From: Leptospira kanakyensis | GTDB taxonomy: Bacteria; Spirochaetota; Leptospiria; Leptospirales; Leptospiraceae | Length of the DNA: 64,000 nt | Assembly (NCBI RefSeq): GCF_004769235.1 | Contig: NZ_RQFG01000012.1 | Span: 274,718 to 338,717 of the forward strand | Reading direction: 5' to 3' | In this document: piece after piece, positions 7,998-18,759 of the stretch | How positions within the stretch are numbered: position 1 is the stretch's first letter | How the letters are laid out: each line of letters begins with the position of its first letter | Made by a program: the position numbers and the translations under genes | The notes under the pieces: generated by a model | Told to the model about the DNA's origin: nothing | What the model saw: only the letters and a program-made list of their open reading frames with translations | The model's database searches: none

Positions 7998-8199
7998 CCC
8001 ACCTACTGTTAAGTGGGAAATCAAAAGAAAGGCTTCTTTATTATGAGATTCAAAGCTAAGTCATCACCTGACCGGTGGGGACTTGCCTTTGCTAACAGAT
8101 CTTTTAATTCAGGGAAGTGGTAGGTTTTTGATCCGAGAATGGTTTTATAACCCATATAGAAATTATATTGGATTTAGGATTTTTCGGATATAACTTTTC
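7998..8199 (-). pseudogene. duplicated 5' fragment of eutB with internal deletion
   Basis: This 202-bp stretch matches 6078-6406 nearly base for base, including the eutB start codon (here 8153-8155) and about 44 bp upstream of it. A 127-bp piece is missing between two AAAG tetramers (eutB 6132-6135 and 6259-6262), which breaks the reading frame. Only a few substitutions separate the copies, so the event is recent. The fragment points away from the photolyase-like gene and cannot make a functional protein. Confidence 0.9.
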
Positions 8200-8245
8200 T
8201 ATTATCTTCGCTAAGGACTTGTACATTTCTTAAGAAGAATGTCTA

Positions 8246-9772
8246 ATGATCACGCGCACACAAAAGATGAAAAAAGGCCTTCTGATACTTGGGAATCAAC
8301 TTTTTGATTTGTCTGACTTGGTTCCTGCGACCGTCAGAAATCAATATACAATTTTTATGCGTGAAGACAAGGAATTGTGCAATTATTATCAGTTTCACAA
8401 ACAAAAAATTGCCTTTTTCTTTTTGGCTATGAGGAAATATTGCGATGAGCTAAAATCCTTAGGTTTTAATGTCCAATATGAAATTTTGAACGATACAAAT
8501 ATTTCCTACGATGAAAGTTTAACAAACTTTTTAATTAAAAACCAATTCGATGAATTCCATATTTTTGAAATCGAAGATAAATTTTTTGAAGTACGAATCA
8601 AACATGTTTTAACTCAGACAAAAATTCATTGGTTTGAACACAAATCTCCAATGTTTTTAACATCCCGAGAAGAATTTAACAAATACTTGGTGAACTCAAG
8701 AAAACCATTTATGAAAACGTTTTATCAGTCTCAAAGGAAAAAATTCAATATATTAGTCGATGAAAATGGAAAACCTGATGGTGGGATGTGGAGTTTCGAT
8801 TTTGAAAATCGAAAAAAATTGCCAAAAGGATTTTTTCCTCCACCCATCCCTGAAATCACTATAAACTCTGACGAACAAAAGGTTTTGGATTTAATTGAAA
8901 ACAAATTTTCCACTCATCCCGGTGATACACGCCATCTTTGGTTGCCGACAACTAGAGTTGAGGCCAAAGAATGGTTAAATCATTTTTTAAAATTCAGGTT
9001 ATATGATTTTGGTGTTTATGAAGATGCTCTCTCCACCAAATTTCCTTTTATTCATCATTCGATTCTGACGCCTTTTCTCAATCTAGGATTACTCACACCA
9101 AAAGAAGTCATTGATGAAACATTAAAACATGCTAAAAACAACGATATTCCAATCCAATCATTGGAAGGATTTATCCGCCAAATCATTGGTTGGCGAGAGT
9201 TCGTAAGAGGTATCTACCAGAATTTTGGAGAAACTCAACTTACATCCAATTTTTTTGGACACAAAAGAAAACTCACCAAACATTGGTATGAAGGAAATAC
9301 TCTCATTCCACCGTTAGATCATGTAATTCATAAATGTAACCGTTATGGATATGCACATCATATTGAAAGACTGATGATTGTTGGTTCGTTAATGGTATTA
9401 TTAGAAATAGATCCATTGGATTCATATAAATGGTTTATGGAAATGTTTATTGATTCTTCGGATTGGGTTATGACACCCAATGTATTTGGAATGGCTTTGT
9501 TTAGTGATGGAGGAATTTTTGCCACCAAACCCTATATATGCGGCTCCAACTATTACAAAAAAATGGGATCCTATCCAAAAGGAGAATGGGAAATGGTTGT
9601 TGATGGGTTATATTGGAAGTTTATTGAAAAACATAAAAGTTTCTTTGAAAAAAATCCCCGCCTTTCAGTGATGATTGGAAATTTGAATCGATTAGATCCG
9701 AAAAAGAAAAACCTACTTTATCAAATGAGCGATGAATGGAAAGAAAGGATCACTCATATCGAATCCATTTAA
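8246..9772 (+). CDS. cryptochrome/photolyase-related protein (PhrB-like), lacking the usual Fe-S cysteines
   Basis: The protein has the length (508) and order of the deoxyribodipyrimidine photolyase-related family: an N-terminal antenna domain starting MKKGLLILGNQLFDLSDLVP, and a C-terminal FAD domain with IIGWREFVRGIY, GYAHHIERLMIVGSL and WVMTPNVFGMALFSDGG. These motifs mark the bacterial FeS-BCP (6-4) photolyase group. In that group four cysteines bind a 4Fe-4S cluster, three of them in a C-x2-C-x12-C insertion before the final LYWDF; here that stretch reads KKMGSYPKGEWEMVVDGLYW with no cysteine. So the cluster is probably absent. The start has AAGAAG 7 nt upstream. Repair or light sensing cannot be told apart from sequence. 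Confidence 0.85.
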   Translation: MITRTQKMKKGLLILGNQLFDLSDLVPATVRNQYTIFMREDKELCNYYQFHKQKIAFFFLAMRKYCDELKSLGFNVQYEILNDTNISYDESLTNFLIKNQFDEFHIFEIEDKFFEVRIKHVLTQTKIHWFEHKSPMFLTSREEFNKYLVNSRKPFMKTFYQSQRKKFNILVDENGKPDGGMWSFDFENRKKLPKGFFPPPIPEITINSDEQKVLDLIENKFSTHPGDTRHLWLPTTRVEAKEWLNHFLKFRLYDFGVYEDALSTKFPFIHHSILTPFLNLGLLTPKEVIDETLKHAKNNDIPIQSLEGFIRQIIGWREFVRGIYQNFGETQLTSNFFGHKRKLTKHWYEGNTLIPPLDHVIHKCNRYGYAHHIERLMIVGSLMVLLEIDPLDSYKWFMEMFIDSSDWVMTPNVFGMALFSDGGIFATKPYICGSNYYKKMGSYPKGEWEMVVDGLYWKFIEKHKSFFEKNPRLSVMIGNLNRLDPKKKNLLYQMSDEWKERITHIESI

Positions 9773-9968
9773 TTTTCTTTCCACTTTTGCCTAACTTACA
9801 AATGCATCAGAAAATTTGATCCGAAACACTTTTTAGGTTCCGTCGACTTCCTTTTTTTTTACCTCTCTGTGAAACTCCAAAATCTAAAAAAGAACCGAAT
9901 AGAGAATCCAATTCAGATTTTTTTTCCGTTCGCATTGACAAAAACCAGATTTAGTAGTTCCACCTGCA

Positions 9969-9987
9969 TAAATTTAGACTAAATCTA
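9969..9987. promoter_or_regulatory. Fur/PerR-like inverted repeat 1 upstream of katG
   Basis: TAAATTTA-GAC-TAAATCTA is an inverted repeat with one mismatch in eight. It shares its sequence with the repeat at 10021-10043. The AT-rich arms resemble operators of Fur-family repressors such as PerR, which would fit a peroxide-defence gene; the assignment is inferred. Confidence 0.5.
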
Positions 9988-10020
9988 AAAAAATAGCTTG
10001 ATTCCCTTTGCTAGACTTGT

Positions 10021-12289
<2,269 letters not shown>

Positions 12290-12291
12290 AA

Positions 12292-12666
12292 ATGCCCAAA
12301 ACTTCGCGAAAAGACTTTTTAACCAAAACATTGTATTTGGTAACCTCTCTCTCTTTAGTAGAGGGAGGTTTTGGTTTCTCCTCTAGTTTGGTAGCAAAAG
12401 AAAAACTTCCCGAGACTTTGCCAGAAGGATCCAAACCCGTTCCCGAATCAGATCCAACAGCAAAAGCATTAGGGTTTCATCAGGATGCCAAACATACAGA
12501 TTTCACCCTTTATCCAGAAAGAAAAGATCCAGGATCAAAAAACCAATTTTGTAAACACTGCGCACAGTATACAAAGATCAATGAAAAATGGGGAAAATGT
12601 AATATCATTTCTTCTGGTCTTGTTTCTTCACAAGGTTGGTGTTCTGCTTGGTCTTTAAAATCGTAA
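12292..12666 (+). CDS. high-potential iron-sulfur protein (HiPIP)
   Basis: The last 40 residues have the HiPIP cysteine spacing C-x2-C-x12-C-x13-C (FCKHCAQY, GKCNIIS, GWCSAW), which holds a 4Fe-4S cluster. The N-terminus SRKDFLTKTLYLVTSLSL looks like a twin-arginine leader with one Arg replaced by Lys, followed by a hydrophobic segment, so export to the periplasm folded with its cluster is likely. HiPIPs are soluble one-electron carriers. Lying 2 nt after an exported katG, it could supply electrons to the peroxidase reaction; this partnership is inferred. Confidence 0.88.
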   Translation: MPKTSRKDFLTKTLYLVTSLSLVEGGFGFSSSLVAKEKLPETLPEGSKPVPESDPTAKALGFHQDAKHTDFTLYPERKDPGSKNQFCKHCAQYTKINEKWGKCNIISSGLVSSQGWCSAWSLKS

Positions 12667-12671
12667 TAGAA

Positions 12672-12698
12672 GTTTGGAAATAATTTTTATTTCCAAAC
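12672..12698. terminator. perfect 12-bp hairpin between convergent genes
   Basis: GTTTGGAAATAA (12672-12683) and TTATTTCCAAAC (12687-12698) are exact inverted copies around TTT. It separates the HiPIP gene from the convergent lipoprotein gene, whose TAA stop lies in the right arm, and probably ends transcription from both sides. Confidence 0.7.
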
Positions 12699-13193
12699 AC
12701 ATTGAGTCAGATCTACTTTTTCAAAGACCCAAGGTTTATGGGCATGTTTTGCATTTTTATCTTCAATCAAATCGAATGATTTTGTTTCTGAAGGAATACT
12801 CGGAAAATGCAAAGTAAATGGAGTATTTTTCATCTGTGTTCGTTTGGGGCAAAGTCCCACACCTTCTGATTTCAAAAAAGGATATGAAGTTCCCAAATCA
12901 TCACGAAACAACATCCCTTCTTTCAATACACAAACTTTTTTAGATTCTTTTGTGTATAATTCTAATTTGGTTTCTGTTTCGGATACACAAACTTTACTAA
13001 GGACAACTACTCCTAAAAATTCGGAATGCAGGTCACAACACTGCGGAGTCAGATTCCAATTACGTTTTGTGACGGTTGTTTGAGTTGTCTCTTCCACAAC
13101 CTCATCCTTTACCTGTTCGGTCGAACAAAAACTAACCAAACAAAAAATACATACAAATATTAAAATATTCGAATTTAAAAATCTACTACCCAT
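12687..13193 (-). CDS. hypothetical lipoprotein, cysteine-rich
   Basis: A 168-residue protein with a lipobox ending LVSFC after a hydrophobic leader. The mature part contains seven more cysteines (PQCCDLH, SKVCVSE, KKVCVLK, GLCPKR, TQCVWK), suggesting several disulfides and a periplasmic or surface location. No family is recognised. It is convergent with the katG operon and divergent from the DUF1566 lipoprotein. Confidence 0.75.
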   Translation of the reverse strand: MGSRFLNSNILIFVCIFCLVSFCSTEQVKDEVVEETTQTTVTKRNWNLTPQCCDLHSEFLGVVVLSKVCVSETETKLELYTKESKKVCVLKEGMLFRDDLGTSYPFLKSEGVGLCPKRTQMKNTPFTLHFPSIPSETKSFDLIEDKNAKHAHKPWVFEKVDLTQCVWK

Positions 13194-13365
13194 ACAAAAA
13201 TACTTCCTTACTATCCTGATGAAAGGATGAGAATCACATTTACACTAAGAAAACCCATTCCCTCTTTCATCCCTTTTTTTAAGCATTTATCTAATTTCTG
13301 CAGAAAACAAAACCGGCAAAAGTGATAAAATGAAGAAAGTTTTCAGCCAAAAATTTGGTAATTTA

Positions 13366-13394
13366 TTGACTCCCGAAATAAAATTCCGATATCA
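13366..13394 (+). promoter_or_regulatory. sigma70-like promoter
   Basis: TTGACT (13366-13371) and ATATCA (13389-13394) are 17 nt apart and about 95 bp before the preferred ATG of the DUF1566 lipoprotein. The -10 match is moderate. Confidence 0.35.
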
Positions 13395-13490
13395 AAAATT
13401 AGAATCCTTAAAGATTTATACATAAATCTACAGGTGGAAATGTCCCATTTGACTCTGTTTTTTAGGGTTGGAAGGACGGTTAGGATCAAT

Positions 13491-14870
13491 ATGAAACGAA
13501 GTGATGAACGTTCTCTTAAAAACTTCCGTTTCTTTTATTTGTTTTTTCTCGTATTCTTCATTACCTGCAAAAATCCCGAATTGGAAAACCTTTGCGACCC
13601 CAAGTATAGCGGTTACTATGAAACCATCCTTTTCAAAATCCTTTCCGGAAATACATCCAACCACTGTGGTCTGAACCTAAACCAAGTGTTTATCCCTATG
13701 TTTTCTCCAAATCCTGGACATTATACGGAACCTAATTTTATATCCATCACTTCCTTCACACCCGGGGCCACCATCTATATCACTACGGACGGTTCTTTAC
13801 CGACGACAAACTCTACTCCCTACACATCACCTTCTTCTATTTGGAGGTTGGCAGGACAAAGGATCCGTGCGGTGGCGACCAAACTAGGGATGGACAATAG
13901 CCCCGTTGCCGAAGCTACCTATTCCCTTATCCCATTAAAAACGGGCCAAACCACAATTTACAGTTCGGGTGATGATGGATCTGTCCGCTCTGGATTTTCT
14001 ACCAATTATTCTGGACCTAGTGCCAATGCAACCTACCCCAATGATTATACAACCTATGACCAATCCACCGGGATCCTTTGGAAATCTTGTTCGCAAGGTT
14101 TAGAAGGGCCGACTTGTGGAATTAACAGTGTGTCAGTGGGAAATGCTGCCACCTTAAGTTCTTCCTGCACCGCACTCAATTCTTTAAATTCGGGTAATGG
14201 TTATGCCGGTCATAAAACTTGGCGCCTACCTACATTAAAAGAATTGTTTACCACTAACGATGCAAGTAAAGCAACAGCAACGATAATCAATCCGACAGCT
14301 TTTCCTGCAACGATCGCCTTTGCTTATTGGGCATCAACTCCTTACCTTAACAATGTTACAAATAGCTGGTATTTAGATTACCAATACGGTGATTCGTATA
14401 TTCAAAATACAAACTCCTATCATGGTCGTTGTGTTGCTTCACCGGCACCAATAGAAACTCTTTCCTATACCGACAACGGAGACGGAACTGTCAGAGACAA
14501 TGCCACTGGCCTTACTTGGCAAAAATGTTCTTATGGACAAAACAACGATAGCACATGCTCACTAGCAGCGAGTGCTACTACTTGGTCAACAGCTCTCGCT
14601 TATTGTAGTTCTTTGAATTTAGGATCTAGAACTTGGAGACTACCCAATCGAAATGAACTAGCAAGTTTGTATGATCATTCAAAGTCTACTCCCCCGATGA
14701 TTCACCTGTCTGCATTTCCCAATACAACTGGCGATCATTATTGGACTTCTACAACCCATGCAAACACAACTGCGAATGCCTGGTATGTCAATTTTGGTAC
14801 GACAACAACCAATTTTTACGAAGGATTTCCTAAAATAAATTCGATCTATGTTCGTTGTGTCTCTCAGTAA
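13491..14870 (+). CDS. DUF1566 (Lcl-type) lipoprotein with chitobiase-like domain
   Basis: After the lipobox FFITC the mature protein starts with the motif ENLCDPKYSGYYETILFKIL...NHC shared with the lipoprotein at 1.35 kb. Next comes a beta-sandwich of the chitobiase/beta-hexosaminidase C-terminal type (PGATIYITTDGSLPT). Two DUF1566/Lcl modules follow, each with DxxTGLxW-like, TWRLPxxxEL and YWxST segments and a closing RCV. The Lcl fold is known from surface adhesins, so a role in binding host or matrix material is possible. An upstream GTG (13434) extends the frame, but the ATG at 13491 has AGGA upstream and gives a normal leader. Confidence 0.85.
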   Translation: MKRSDERSLKNFRFFYLFFLVFFITCKNPELENLCDPKYSGYYETILFKILSGNTSNHCGLNLNQVFIPMFSPNPGHYTEPNFISITSFTPGATIYITTDGSLPTTNSTPYTSPSSIWRLAGQRIRAVATKLGMDNSPVAEATYSLIPLKTGQTTIYSSGDDGSVRSGFSTNYSGPSANATYPNDYTTYDQSTGILWKSCSQGLEGPTCGINSVSVGNAATLSSSCTALNSLNSGNGYAGHKTWRLPTLKELFTTNDASKATATIINPTAFPATIAFAYWASTPYLNNVTNSWYLDYQYGDSYIQNTNSYHGRCVASPAPIETLSYTDNGDGTVRDNATGLTWQKCSYGQNNDSTCSLAASATTWSTALAYCSSLNLGSRTWRLPNRNELASLYDHSKSTPPMIHLSAFPNTTGDHYWTSTTHANTTANAWYVNFGTTTTNFYEGFPKINSIYVRCVSQ

Positions 14871-15295
14871 TCTTCAGTTTTCCGCAAAGAAGTGAAATTG
14901 GATTTGAAGTTGAGTACAAATACCTTTCTCTCTCTATAATGCTTTCAAAAAAGTACAAAAAGTTATAGTTCACAAATTAAGATCACAAATAATTCTGCCT
15001 TAAGATCCTAAAGAAATATTGCAGTGACCAAACGACAAACTGAACAAGCCGTACCAACGGCACTATCTTAGTATAAAAACTGATTCGATTAGGCAATAAG
15101 ACTACAGAAAGCAAAAAGATTCGTTTATCAATATATTATAAATTACAAATTCAATTGCGTATTGCAAAAAAAAGGTAAGAAAAAAGATTGGGCCTGAACC
15201 AAATTCCGATCAAGTTTTGAAATGCGATACGACATAGTTCTGAAAATCTCTTTCTATTTAATTACGAACTTTTTTTCATACGCCCACTTGAATTT
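14871..15295. other. intergenic region before the chemotaxis cluster
   Basis: This 425-bp gap is AT-rich and has no open frame with a start and ribosome binding site, no strong palindrome and no copy of the dispersed element. It presumably holds the promoter of the chemotaxis cluster, but no convincing -35/-10 pair was found. Confidence 0.5.
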
Positions 15296-16612
15296 ATGAA
15301 TTTATTATGTTATAAATTAAGTCCGTTCAAAATGTATTCTAATTCTAAAACTGAGGCTGAAATGACCGGAATGTCCACGGATGATATGATTAAATCTTTT
15401 GCCGGTTCTTTATTTCCCTCCCTACCCTCTGGAACCTACATCCTTCTATCAGCCACTGGAAAAATTGTAGAAACGTATACTTCAGAATCAAATCCATTGC
15501 AACTGGATCCAAGTGCTGTTGGCAGATCTTTCGAAGAATTACTTCCGCAAACTTATGTAAACTTGCGAGAAACAATAACTAAGGTAATGGAAACCGGGAT
15601 TCCTTTTGCTTCCAGTTTTTCTTTTTCAAATTCTCAATTGTATATCAAGGTAGCTCCTTTTTTCTTTCCCGACCAAACACAAAAATTTTTCCTCATCTCT
15701 GCTTTGGAAATCTCAGAAGATACTGAAACTTTGACAAACCTTTCCCAAGTAGAAAAAGCAGTCGTACAATACGAAGAAAATTTACATAAAGAAATCATCA
15801 AAATCTTTAACTGGCGCCACGAGATTGAAGGTAAAGGAAACCATAAAGATTGGATGGAAAAAGCTTTACCCAATCTCAACACATCGCTTATGCAAGGTTC
15901 CGGACTTGGTGCCCTCGTAACTACGGTTGGTTCCTTGATCAGGAAGGCCAAAAAAATAGGTGATCATTATGAAGTCCCTTCCGCAATCTTCGAGTTGATT
16001 GACGACAATTTCCGTAGTACAAAAAAATTAGTCCAAACCTTAGCCGAAGCACAAGTGGTTTTTGAAGGAAGTTCCAGCGAAACAGAACCTACTATGTTAA
16101 AAGACCTACATGGCATGATTCAAGAAGAAGTCAGTTATCTATCCGATATGACTATTATCAAAAATCAAAGGTTTCATATCTCTAACCTACAAAATGGACA
16201 AGAAAATAAATTCAACTGTCATTTTAAACTACTGAGAACCGCCATTCGGGAACTTTTGATCAATGCAATGAAGTATGCACCTGATAATTCCAGTATATAT
16301 ATTCTATTTATGAGAGCAGGAAGTAAACTCTCTCTAAAAATTTTAAACTCACCGATGGATCCCTCCATCCACCAATTTGATTTTAAAAAATCAGAAGAGA
16401 TCATTTTATTCCAACCATTCTATCGCGTGAATCGATATGTAGATGAAAGGTATTCGAAAGAAGAATTTGGTTTAGGACTTGGATTACCAATTGTTAAAAA
16501 AATATTAGAAGATATGAATGCGAAAATCTATTTCAATGTTTTAGATTCAAATATTTATAAGGATAAATCTTCAGAAGTATCTGTAACTTTGGAATTTGAT
16601 ATTATTCCATAA
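15296..16612 (+). CDS. histidine-kinase-like protein with PAS-like and HATPase domains
   Basis: The C-terminal third is a GHKL ATPase: RELLINAMKYAP as N-box, then FGLGLGLPIVKKILEDM as the glycine-rich lid box. The N-terminal 130 residues resemble a PAS-like sensor (PSGTYILLSATGKIVETY). The middle is helical and contains NWRHEIEGKG, a possible phospho-accepting His, but no standard HisKA motif, so autophosphorylation is uncertain. No membrane segment is visible; it is probably cytoplasmic. It sits 79 nt before cheW and is likely the first gene of the chemotaxis operon, so it may feed a signal into it. The start could also be the ATG at 15332. Confidence 0.75.
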   Translation: MNLLCYKLSPFKMYSNSKTEAEMTGMSTDDMIKSFAGSLFPSLPSGTYILLSATGKIVETYTSESNPLQLDPSAVGRSFEELLPQTYVNLRETITKVMETGIPFASSFSFSNSQLYIKVAPFFFPDQTQKFFLISALEISEDTETLTNLSQVEKAVVQYEENLHKEIIKIFNWRHEIEGKGNHKDWMEKALPNLNTSLMQGSGLGALVTTVGSLIRKAKKIGDHYEVPSAIFELIDDNFRSTKKLVQTLAEAQVVFEGSSSETEPTMLKDLHGMIQEEVSYLSDMTIIKNQRFHISNLQNGQENKFNCHFKLLRTAIRELLINAMKYAPDNSSIYILFMRAGSKLSLKILNSPMDPSIHQFDFKKSEEIILFQPFYRVNRYVDERYSKEEFGLGLGLPIVKKILEDMNAKIYFNVLDSNIYKDKSSEVSVTLEFDIIP

Positions 16613-16691
16613 AATAGATATTTTAGTTACTTTATGATTTTGATGACGTTAGCTCCGATTTTACTTTTTTCGATCACAAGTAGGCGACACG

Positions 16692-17216
16692 ATGAACAAC
16701 TTAGACATGGACTCACTTTCCGACGAAAATGATGATTACGATGACGATGATACCTTAGATGGTCGCTTTCTAATCTTCTCACTCGCTGACCGAAGTTATG
16801 GGATCGAAATCAAATTCATCACCGAAATCGTAGGAATGCAGAACATTACCGAAATCCCCGACATGCCTACTTTTATCAAAGGAGTCATCAATCTCAGGGG
16901 AAAAGTGATTGCACTTATCGATGTTCGTGACCGGTTCCGTATGCAATCCATTGGTTATAATGACAAAACCTGTGTTATCATTCTCAATGTGAACCAACAA
17001 CTCATTGGACTTATTGTTGATACCGTAAAAGAGGTAATCAAAATTCCACCAACAAATATGGAAGAAGCACCAAAGTTTGGAGACCACCAAGGGAATCAGT
17101 TCATTAAGTCCATAGCAAAAGTCAGCGATGATGTCAAAGTTTTACTCAATATTGAAAAACTTCTGAAAGACGAAGACCAACTTGCGTTAGATGTAGCAAT
17201 TAATAATCAAACTTAA
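16692..17216 (+). CDS. cheW: chemotaxis coupling protein CheW
   Basis: CheW links receptors to CheA. Residues 25-165 form the CheW beta barrel: [20 protein letters not shown], then the hallmark [20 protein letters not shown] and [14 protein letters not shown] strongly acidic 24-residue N-terminal extension (NDDYDDDDT) is unusual. It is followed 14 nt later by the receptor gene. Confidence 0.93.
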   Translation: MNNLDMDSLSDENDDYDDDDTLDGRFLIFSLADRSYGIEIKFITEIVGMQNITEIPDMPTFIKGVINLRGKVIALIDVRDRFRMQSIGYNDKTCVIILNVNQQLIGLIVDTVKEVIKIPPTNMEEAPKFGDHQGNQFIKSIAKVSDDVKVLLNIEKLLKDEDQLALDVAINNQT

Positions 17217-17230
17217 AAAGAGGAATAAAA

Positions 17231-18751
17231 ATGTTTAATTTAAAATCCATGACAGTGAAAGGAAAATTGATCCTCGGATTCAGTTTGTTAATTTTATTTA
17301 TAGGTATAGGTACTGGATCAGGAATTTACAGCGTTAATATCTTTAACCAAAAAGTAACCGATTTGGTTTTGATTTATTCTCCGAAGGTTCAATTTTCCGA
17401 AAAAATTCGAACAAAATTCATCTGGCTGGCCCGGAACGAAAAAAACCTAATTCTCGATCAAACTATGGAATTAATGAACCAAAGATTAACTGCACGAAAA
17501 AAATATGAATCGGAGTTATTTGGATTTATTGACGAATTAGAAAAGTTAGGAAATCAAAAGGATAAAGAAAAATTAAAAGAATTAAAGGAAACATACAAAG
17601 ATTATGACGCGGCCTTTCAAGAAGTCAAAGTTGTTGCTTTAAAAAACTTAACCCAACAAGCGCAAGACATTTCAACATTTAAAGGTCGACCTGCCGCAGA
17701 TAAGTTTGACTCAGTAGCCGATGATATTGCGGCCATGGCAGCTGCCGATATGGACGAAGCTAACAAACTTACAGATGAACTCTATCAATGGATTTTTATT
17801 TTTATGGCAGGTCTTTTTGTAGTTTCTGCCGTTATTTCTATAGTAATCGCTGCTTGGATCATCATTAGTATCACAAAGGCATTAAACTCTGCGGTGGAAA
17901 TCGCAACAACTGTATCAACCGCCGCAGAACAAGTTTCTTCCACAGCGTATTCTCTCAGCCAAGGTGCCAGTGAACAAGCAGCTTCGATTGAAGAATCAAC
18001 CGCTTCTATTGAAGAGATGTCATCTTCCGTAACTCAGAACTCACAAGCGGCCAACGAAACAAATGAAATTGCATCTAACTCTGCCAAAGAAACCACAAAA
18101 GGTAGAGAATCTGTTTTCAAAACTTTGGACGCCATGAAAAACATTTCTTCCAAAATCAAAATCATCGAGGAAATTGCTTACCAGACCAACTTACTTGCAT
18201 TAAATGCTGCGATTGAAGCCGCTCGTGCAGGAAAACACGGAAAAGGATTTGCGGTCGTAGCAGATGAAGTCAGAAAATTAGCAGAAAGAAGCCAAGTGGC
18301 AGCACAAGAAATCAATCAACTTTCGTTTAATAGTGTTTCTCTTGCTGAAGAAGCTGGTAAAGTCATTGAAGAAATTGTTCCGAGCATTCAAAAAACTGCA
18401 GAACTTGTTTCTTCCATTGCAGATGCTTCCAACGAACAATCCTCAGGAATCAACCAAATTTCTCTAGCCATGACACAAATGGACCAAACAACTCAAATTG
18501 CTGCGTCCTCTTCGGAAGAACTAGCGGCAACGTCCAATGAGTTAAAAGAACAATCCGGCCACCTAATGGAAATTATGGGAACCTTGGTTAAAATAGATAA
18601 AGATAAATTGGCGCATTTAAAACAGAAAAAAACTATCCCAGGCAAACCTGGTGATCTCAAAAACATAGCTGCTGAGTTTGGAAAAAATAATAAATCTTCC
18701 AATGTTTTTGGTTCTGGGCATGAACACGCTGCTTTAACTGAAAAATTCTGA
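17231..18751 (+). CDS. methyl-accepting chemotaxis protein without an obvious HAMP domain
   Basis: Two membrane segments (about residues 12-32 and 189-213) flank a periplasmic four-helix-bundle-like sensor. After the second segment the chain passes almost at once into the cytoplasmic coiled coil ([20 protein letters not shown]), leaving little room for the usual ~50-residue HAMP linker. The signalling tip [20 protein letters not shown] and [16 protein letters not shown] are intact. Candidate methylation and deamidation pairs lie on both sides. The C-terminus has no NWETF-like pentapeptide for CheR tethering. AGGAATAAA precedes the ATG. Ligand unknown. Confidence 0.92.
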   Translation: MFNLKSMTVKGKLILGFSLLILFIGIGTGSGIYSVNIFNQKVTDLVLIYSPKVQFSEKIRTKFIWLARNEKNLILDQTMELMNQRLTARKKYESELFGFIDELEKLGNQKDKEKLKELKETYKDYDAAFQEVKVVALKNLTQQAQDISTFKGRPAADKFDSVADDIAAMAAADMDEANKLTDELYQWIFIFMAGLFVVSAVISIVIAAWIIISITKALNSAVEIATTVSTAAEQVSSTAYSLSQGASEQAASIEESTASIEEMSSSVTQNSQAANETNEIASNSAKETTKGRESVFKTLDAMKNISSKIKIIEEIAYQTNLLALNAAIEAARAGKHGKGFAVVADEVRKLAERSQVAAQEINQLSFNSVSLAEEAGKVIEEIVPSIQKTAELVSSIADASNEQSSGINQISLAMTQMDQTTQIAASSSEELAATSNELKEQSGHLMEIMGTLVKIDKDKLAHLKQKKTIPGKPGDLKNIAAEFGKNNKSSNVFGSGHEHAALTEKF

Positions 18752-18759
18752 GTTAAGTT

